Positions 32,127 to 35,048 of a DNA stretch of 35,048 bases are shown here, in pieces. The translations under genes were made by a program, and so were the position numbers. Within the stretch, counting starts at the first letter, position 1; the number at the start of each line of letters is the position of its first letter. The notes under the pieces were generated by a model. The model had not been told where the DNA came from. It did not search any database and saw nothing but the letters and a program-made list of their open reading frames with translations. The DNA comes from Bacteroidota bacterium (GTDB taxonomy: Bacteria > Bacteroidota > Bacteroidia > Bacteroidales > UBA12481), in the NCBI GenBank assembly GCA_018669475.1, contig JABHCC010000092.1:1-35048 (forward strand), in the 5' to 3' direction.

Positions 32127-34412
32127 TTATTTTCTTAGTCTGAACTTTAAATTTCCGCTTTGCACCAGTTCTTCATGTGATATGAAGAATTTCGAACCTT
32201 TCAGGTAGGGGTATTTAGCAGGGTCTTTATCACATTCAATAATAAGTTCACCTGCCGGATAAAAGTCGGGGTTGAGTTTGATTATGACTTTTTTGAACAC
32301 AGGAGTAGTAAGGGCATAAACGGGATCGCCCGGTGTTACCGGATATATCCCCATCATGGCGCACATAAGCCAGGTGCTCATTGTGCCGGCATCATCATTA
32401 CCAGGCAGGCCATCGGCTTTGGTGGAGTACCACTCGTCAATGCAGTACTTAACATACTTCTGAGTACGCCATTCTTCTCCTTTCACGAAATTAAAATACC
32501 AGGGATAGCCCATGTCGGGTTCATTGGCCATGTCGTACAATGAGTCTTGAAAACAGGTTTCCAGCTTCTCTGTAAAAGCTTTGCCACCACCCAAAAGATC
32601 TATCAATCCGGGAATATCATGTGGAAGGGCAAAACTGTAGTTCCATGATGTTCCTTCATGAAAACCATGGCTGGGAGCAAAATTTTCACCCATTTTGGGG
32701 TCGAAAGGCTCATAATAGTCCCCTTCGGGCGTTACCGGACGGAGTAAACCGTATTCGGGATCGAAGTATTTCTTGTATCCTTTTGATCGTTTGAGCAGAA
32801 TCTCATATTCTTTGTCTTTTCCGATTGCTTTAGCAAATTGAGCAAAGGCATAATCAGCTGCATAGTACTCAACTGCCTGTGATACTGAGTTGTCGTGCGG
32901 GCTGGTGATTGGGATGTAATGATTTTCAAGATAGAAATCATTATCTCTCCGGATAGTATTCTCGTTTCCGGGTGAAAAGGCATGATGATACATCGCTTCC
33001 CATGCAAGGTCTGTGTTGAAGCCTTGTAGTCCGCGCATATAAGTGTCAGAAATTACAGCCAAAGCAGGATCTCCTTCCATAACGTGAAATTCTTGTCCGG
33101 CAAACTCCCATTTTGGCAATGCTCCGCTTTCTTTATACATCTCAAGCATAGTGTTTACCATTGCAAGCTGCTGATCGGGAAAGATGAGGGCTTTCATGGG
33201 GTGGAAATTGCGGTAAGTGTCCCAGAGGGAGAACATTGTGAAGCGGGAATCCCCGATTGCATCGGGGCTGACGGGAATTGGGAATCCCCGATTGGATCGG
33301 GGCAGGCGGGAATCGGCTATTTTGTTTGATTCCATTTCGGGATATTGGCCGTTTATGTCGTTTAGGATATTTGGGTGGAGGAGGGTGTGATAGAATGCGG
33401 TGTAGAACATTTCTTTTTGCTCTTTTGTTCCTCCTTCAAGCTGGATGGTGTTTAGGTATTCTGACCATTTTTGGCGTGCTTCTTCACGTACTTTATTGAA
33501 ACGGAAACCTTCTTGTTCGGCATCGAGGTTTTCGCGTGCATTGGCTATGCTGACGTAAGAAATCCCTATTTGTACCTGGATTTTCTCATTTGGACGGGTA
33601 TTATACGTGAATACCATTCCAATATTTTCGCCAACCATTTCTTTCTGATACTTCTCGTATAGTTTGTAAGTGCCTGAAGTTGATGACCAATTACTTTTAT
33701 CTCCTGCAAGCTCATCGTGGAATTTCCAGTATTGGGTTTTCTCAGGGGCTTTAGATACACGCAGAACAAAATAAACAGGAAATACATCCTGGGGATTATA
33801 GCAGAACGTTCCCAGCATTTTGAATCCTTCAATCTCTGTGTCGGAAACTTTTTTCAGATAAGCCCCCGTTTCGTTTGTGAGTCCAAGTCCGAGGTTTAGC
33901 AAGATATGAGATTCTCCGGCAGGAAATGCATAACTTGATATGGCAGAACGGGTTGTTGTGGTCATTTCGGCAATTACCCCCGATTTTTTGAGAAAAGCAC
34001 GATAATATCCGGGGTAGGCTGTTTCATCGAAATATGTGGATCCGTATTCATTATGATCAACTGTTAGCTCACCGGTTGTTGGCATTAATAATATGCTACC
34101 CAGGTCGGGGCAGCCTACAGAGCTGAAGTTTACATGGCCGAAACCGGTAATCACCTTGTTGTCATGCCAGTAAGGTGTAGAACACCAACCTTCATCCATA
34201 TTGTAAACATTTCCTTCAGTTTTGGTAACATTGAAAGGTACAGCAGAGATCATGCCCATTGGATAAACCGCACCGGGATTTGTGGCTCCGTAATTGATGC
34301 TTCCGATAAAAGGATTGACATAGTCATAAGGTTGCATCTGGTATTGTGCCGTAGCAAACTGAAAACAAAAAAGTGTTAAATGGAGGGAGAGGATTAGGTG
34401 GAGGTTCTTCAT
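32127..34412 (-). CDS. GH92 family alpha-mannosidase with a palindromic repeat insertion
   Basis: A 761-residue exported glycoside hydrolase family 92 protein; members are calcium-dependent exo-alpha-mannosidases, often alpha-1,2, acting on N-glycans or mannans. A signal peptide covers about residues 1-22. The N-terminal domain opens with DYVNPFIGS and has GAVYPMGMIS and ITGFGHVNFS. The (alpha/alpha)6 domain has SLWDTYRNFHP, the probable general acid Glu586 in HEGTSW, and the base region GNDDAGTMSTW with Asp673/Asp674. Catalytic residues therefore look intact. Residues about 367-390 (SNRGFPIPVSPDAIGD) are encoded by two tandem 35-base palindromic units and lie just before the conserved MFSLWDTYR, where relatives lack such a stretch as I recall. 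Mannosidic linkage specificity is not decidable from sequence. Confidence 0.92.
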   Translation of the reverse strand: MKNLHLILSLHLTLFCFQFATAQYQMQPYDYVNPFIGSINYGATNPGAVYPMGMISAVPFNVTKTEGNVYNMDEGWCSTPYWHDNKVITGFGHVNFSSVGCPDLGSILLMPTTGELTVDHNEYGSTYFDETAYPGYYRAFLKKSGVIAEMTTTTRSAISSYAFPAGESHILLNLGLGLTNETGAYLKKVSDTEIEGFKMLGTFCYNPQDVFPVYFVLRVSKAPEKTQYWKFHDELAGDKSNWSSTSGTYKLYEKYQKEMVGENIGMVFTYNTRPNEKIQVQIGISYVSIANARENLDAEQEGFRFNKVREEARQKWSEYLNTIQLEGGTKEQKEMFYTAFYHTLLHPNILNDINGQYPEMESNKIADSRLPRSNRGFPIPVSPDAIGDSRFTMFSLWDTYRNFHPMKALIFPDQQLAMVNTMLEMYKESGALPKWEFAGQEFHVMEGDPALAVISDTYMRGLQGFNTDLAWEAMYHHAFSPGNENTIRRDNDFYLENHYIPITSPHDNSVSQAVEYYAADYAFAQFAKAIGKDKEYEILLKRSKGYKKYFDPEYGLLRPVTPEGDYYEPFDPKMGENFAPSHGFHEGTSWNYSFALPHDIPGLIDLLGGGKAFTEKLETCFQDSLYDMANEPDMGYPWYFNFVKGEEWRTQKYVKYCIDEWYSTKADGLPGNDDAGTMSTWLMCAMMGIYPVTPGDPVYALTTPVFKKVIIKLNPDFYPAGELIIECDKDPAKYPYLKGSKFFISHEELVQSGNLKFRLRK
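33245..33314. repeat. Tandem 35-base palindromic repeat inside the GH92 gene
   Basis: Units at 33245-33279 and 33280-33314 match at 31 of 35 bases. Each starts GGGAATC and contains the near-palindrome CCCCGATTGNATCGGGG, a stem of seven base pairs with a three-base loop. The reading frame passes through without a stop, adding about 23 residues to the enzyme. Confidence 0.9.
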
Positions 34413-34447
34413 GCTTTGATTTTGGATAAAGGTAGATTAAAAAAGTT

Positions 34448-34530
34448 TTCAGTCATCAGTTATCAGTCTTCAGCTAAGAAAAAAGAAAAGTCTTCAGTCT
34501 TCAGCAAGACAAAAAAAGTCTTTAGTTTGG
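34448..34530. repeat. Degenerate TCAGTCTTCAG repeat cluster
   Basis: The gap upstream of the GH92 gene contains repeated units such as CAGTCATCAG, TATCAGTCTTCAGC and TCTTCAGTCTTCAGC, separated by A-rich spacers (AAGAAAAAAGAAAAG, ACAAAAAAAG). It looks like a short degenerate intergenic repeat array. I see no open frame or clear promoter in it; TACCTTTA at 34427-34434 on the minus strand is one mismatch from a -7 box for GH92. Confidence 0.6.
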
Positions 34531-34560
34531 AAATCGTTTGGGGGGTGGGCTGAATTCTGT

Positions 34561-35048
34561 TTAAATGTCTTCGCTGCTTAGTTCGAATTTTTGGGTTTTT
34601 AGTATTGTTCCGTCTATGGAGTCGGATGAGAATCTTAGGTCATATTCTGTGTTTGGGAGGATTTCGAATACTGATATCATGAAATCATATTCGCCGTGTG
34701 GCATTTTTACTGAGTCGGTGACCAGGGTGCTGTGAACAGGGAGGTATACCAGATCGCCGGGGCCACTACCAGTTATGGTAAAGATATCAGTGGAATCAAG
34801 AACCATGTAGTTTTCTTCATCTACTTGTTTTCTGAATATTTTTACGAATACATCAACGGTTTCCTCTTTATCAATATCTACATCCAGCAGGAGAACCTTG
34901 TTTTGAGCATAGCCATCGCCATCATTATCAATGATGACGGTCCAACCCAGTGATTCGGTATTGAGGGAGTACAGATATCCATCTTCAAAATCATTCTCGA
35001 ATGGAATTTCTTTAAGGGATGAAGTTTGCTCACCTACATATATCAAAA
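34561..35048 (-). CDS. C-terminal part of an unknown probably exported protein, cut by the right edge
   Basis: The frame is open to the window edge, so the true start lies beyond 35048; the apparent first codon is a TTG. The visible 161 residues are beta-rich and acidic, with IDNDGDGYAQNKVLLLDVDID, which resembles Bacteroidota secreted proteins with a choice-of-anchor-H-like segment (DxDGDGY pattern, possibly calcium-binding). There is no T9SS YPNP tail at this C-terminus (it ends KFELSSEDI). It is oriented like GH92, with a 148-base repeat-containing gap between them. Family assignment is tentative. Confidence 0.6.
   Translation of the reverse strand, partial: LIYVGEQTSSLKEIPFENDFEDGYLYSLNTESLGWTVIIDNDGDGYAQNKVLLLDVDIDKEETVDVFVKIFRKQVDEENYMVLDSTDIFTITGSGPGDLVYLPVHSTLVTDSVKMPHGEYDFMISVFEILPNTEYDLRFSSDSIDGTILKTQKFELSSEDI

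Noticed and set aside
32127-35048. Polysaccharide utilisation locus around GH92
   Set aside because: No SusC/SusD pair or dedicated regulator is present in the visible window, so I cannot support a PUL; genes beyond the right edge could change this.
1-35048. Defence, toxin-antitoxin, phage, integrative or secondary-metabolite system
   Set aside because: No recombinase, transposase, restriction, toxin, capsid or synthase motifs were seen; gene content is housekeeping plus exported proteins.

Overview
The window is about 95% protein-coding, moderately AT-rich, and reads as a chromosomal segment of a Bacteroidota bacterium. Three proteins end in type IX secretion (T9SS) sorting tails with YPNP motifs. 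MurF and alanine racemase are fused in one protein. A dnaB / 'asparagine synthetase B'-like pair is present, and many intergenic regions carry the Bacteroidota -7 promoter box TAnnTTTG. The order Marinilabiliales or a close relative is my guess only. I see no rRNA, tRNA, CRISPR array, transposase, phage or plasmid gene, and no gap between genes exceeds 300 bases.

Layout. (1) 1-4924: repeat-rich left edge, then two minus-strand paralogues of about 742 residues, secreted, with a jelly-roll-like N-terminus, a starch-binding/E-set-like domain and a T9SS tail; each has its own terminator. (2) 5150-15585: a Crp/Fnr regulator and housekeeping genes: murF-alr fusion, a proline-rich conserved protein with an AC dinucleotide tract, tdk, rsmI, rmuC, a secreted 'asparagine synthetase B'-like protein, dnaB and ispE. 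Most are tightly packed and several overlap. (3) 15638-18340: a minus-strand unit with an FKBP-type isomerase lipoprotein, an acyl-CoA carboxylase beta subunit and a biotin carrier protein, but no biotin carboxylase. (4) 18546-26703: a 1092-residue Asp-box propeller protein, an aromatic amino acid decarboxylase, a KDPG-type aldolase, a lipoprotein coupled to an M64 metallopeptidase with T9SS tail, and a TauE/SafE permease. (5) 26771-35048: a DUF2147 protein, two tandem Asp-box propeller proteins (782 and 766 residues), a GH92 mannosidase and the end of another protein at the right edge.

How it fits together. About half of the genes make exported proteins. The three propeller proteins carry eleven Asp-box motifs each in similar order; together with GH92, M64 and the two T9SS paralogues they suggest a large envelope/surface inventory for handling glycans or proteins, but without SusC/SusD genes there is no classic polysaccharide utilisation locus here. 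I found no defence or mobile system. The most unusual sequence signals are small palindromic repeats: a 35-base unit duplicated inside the GH92 coding frame and a second element family at the left edge, one copy in the loop of a perfect 22-bp inverted repeat. All functions are read from sequence motifs and memory of families; no database search was run.
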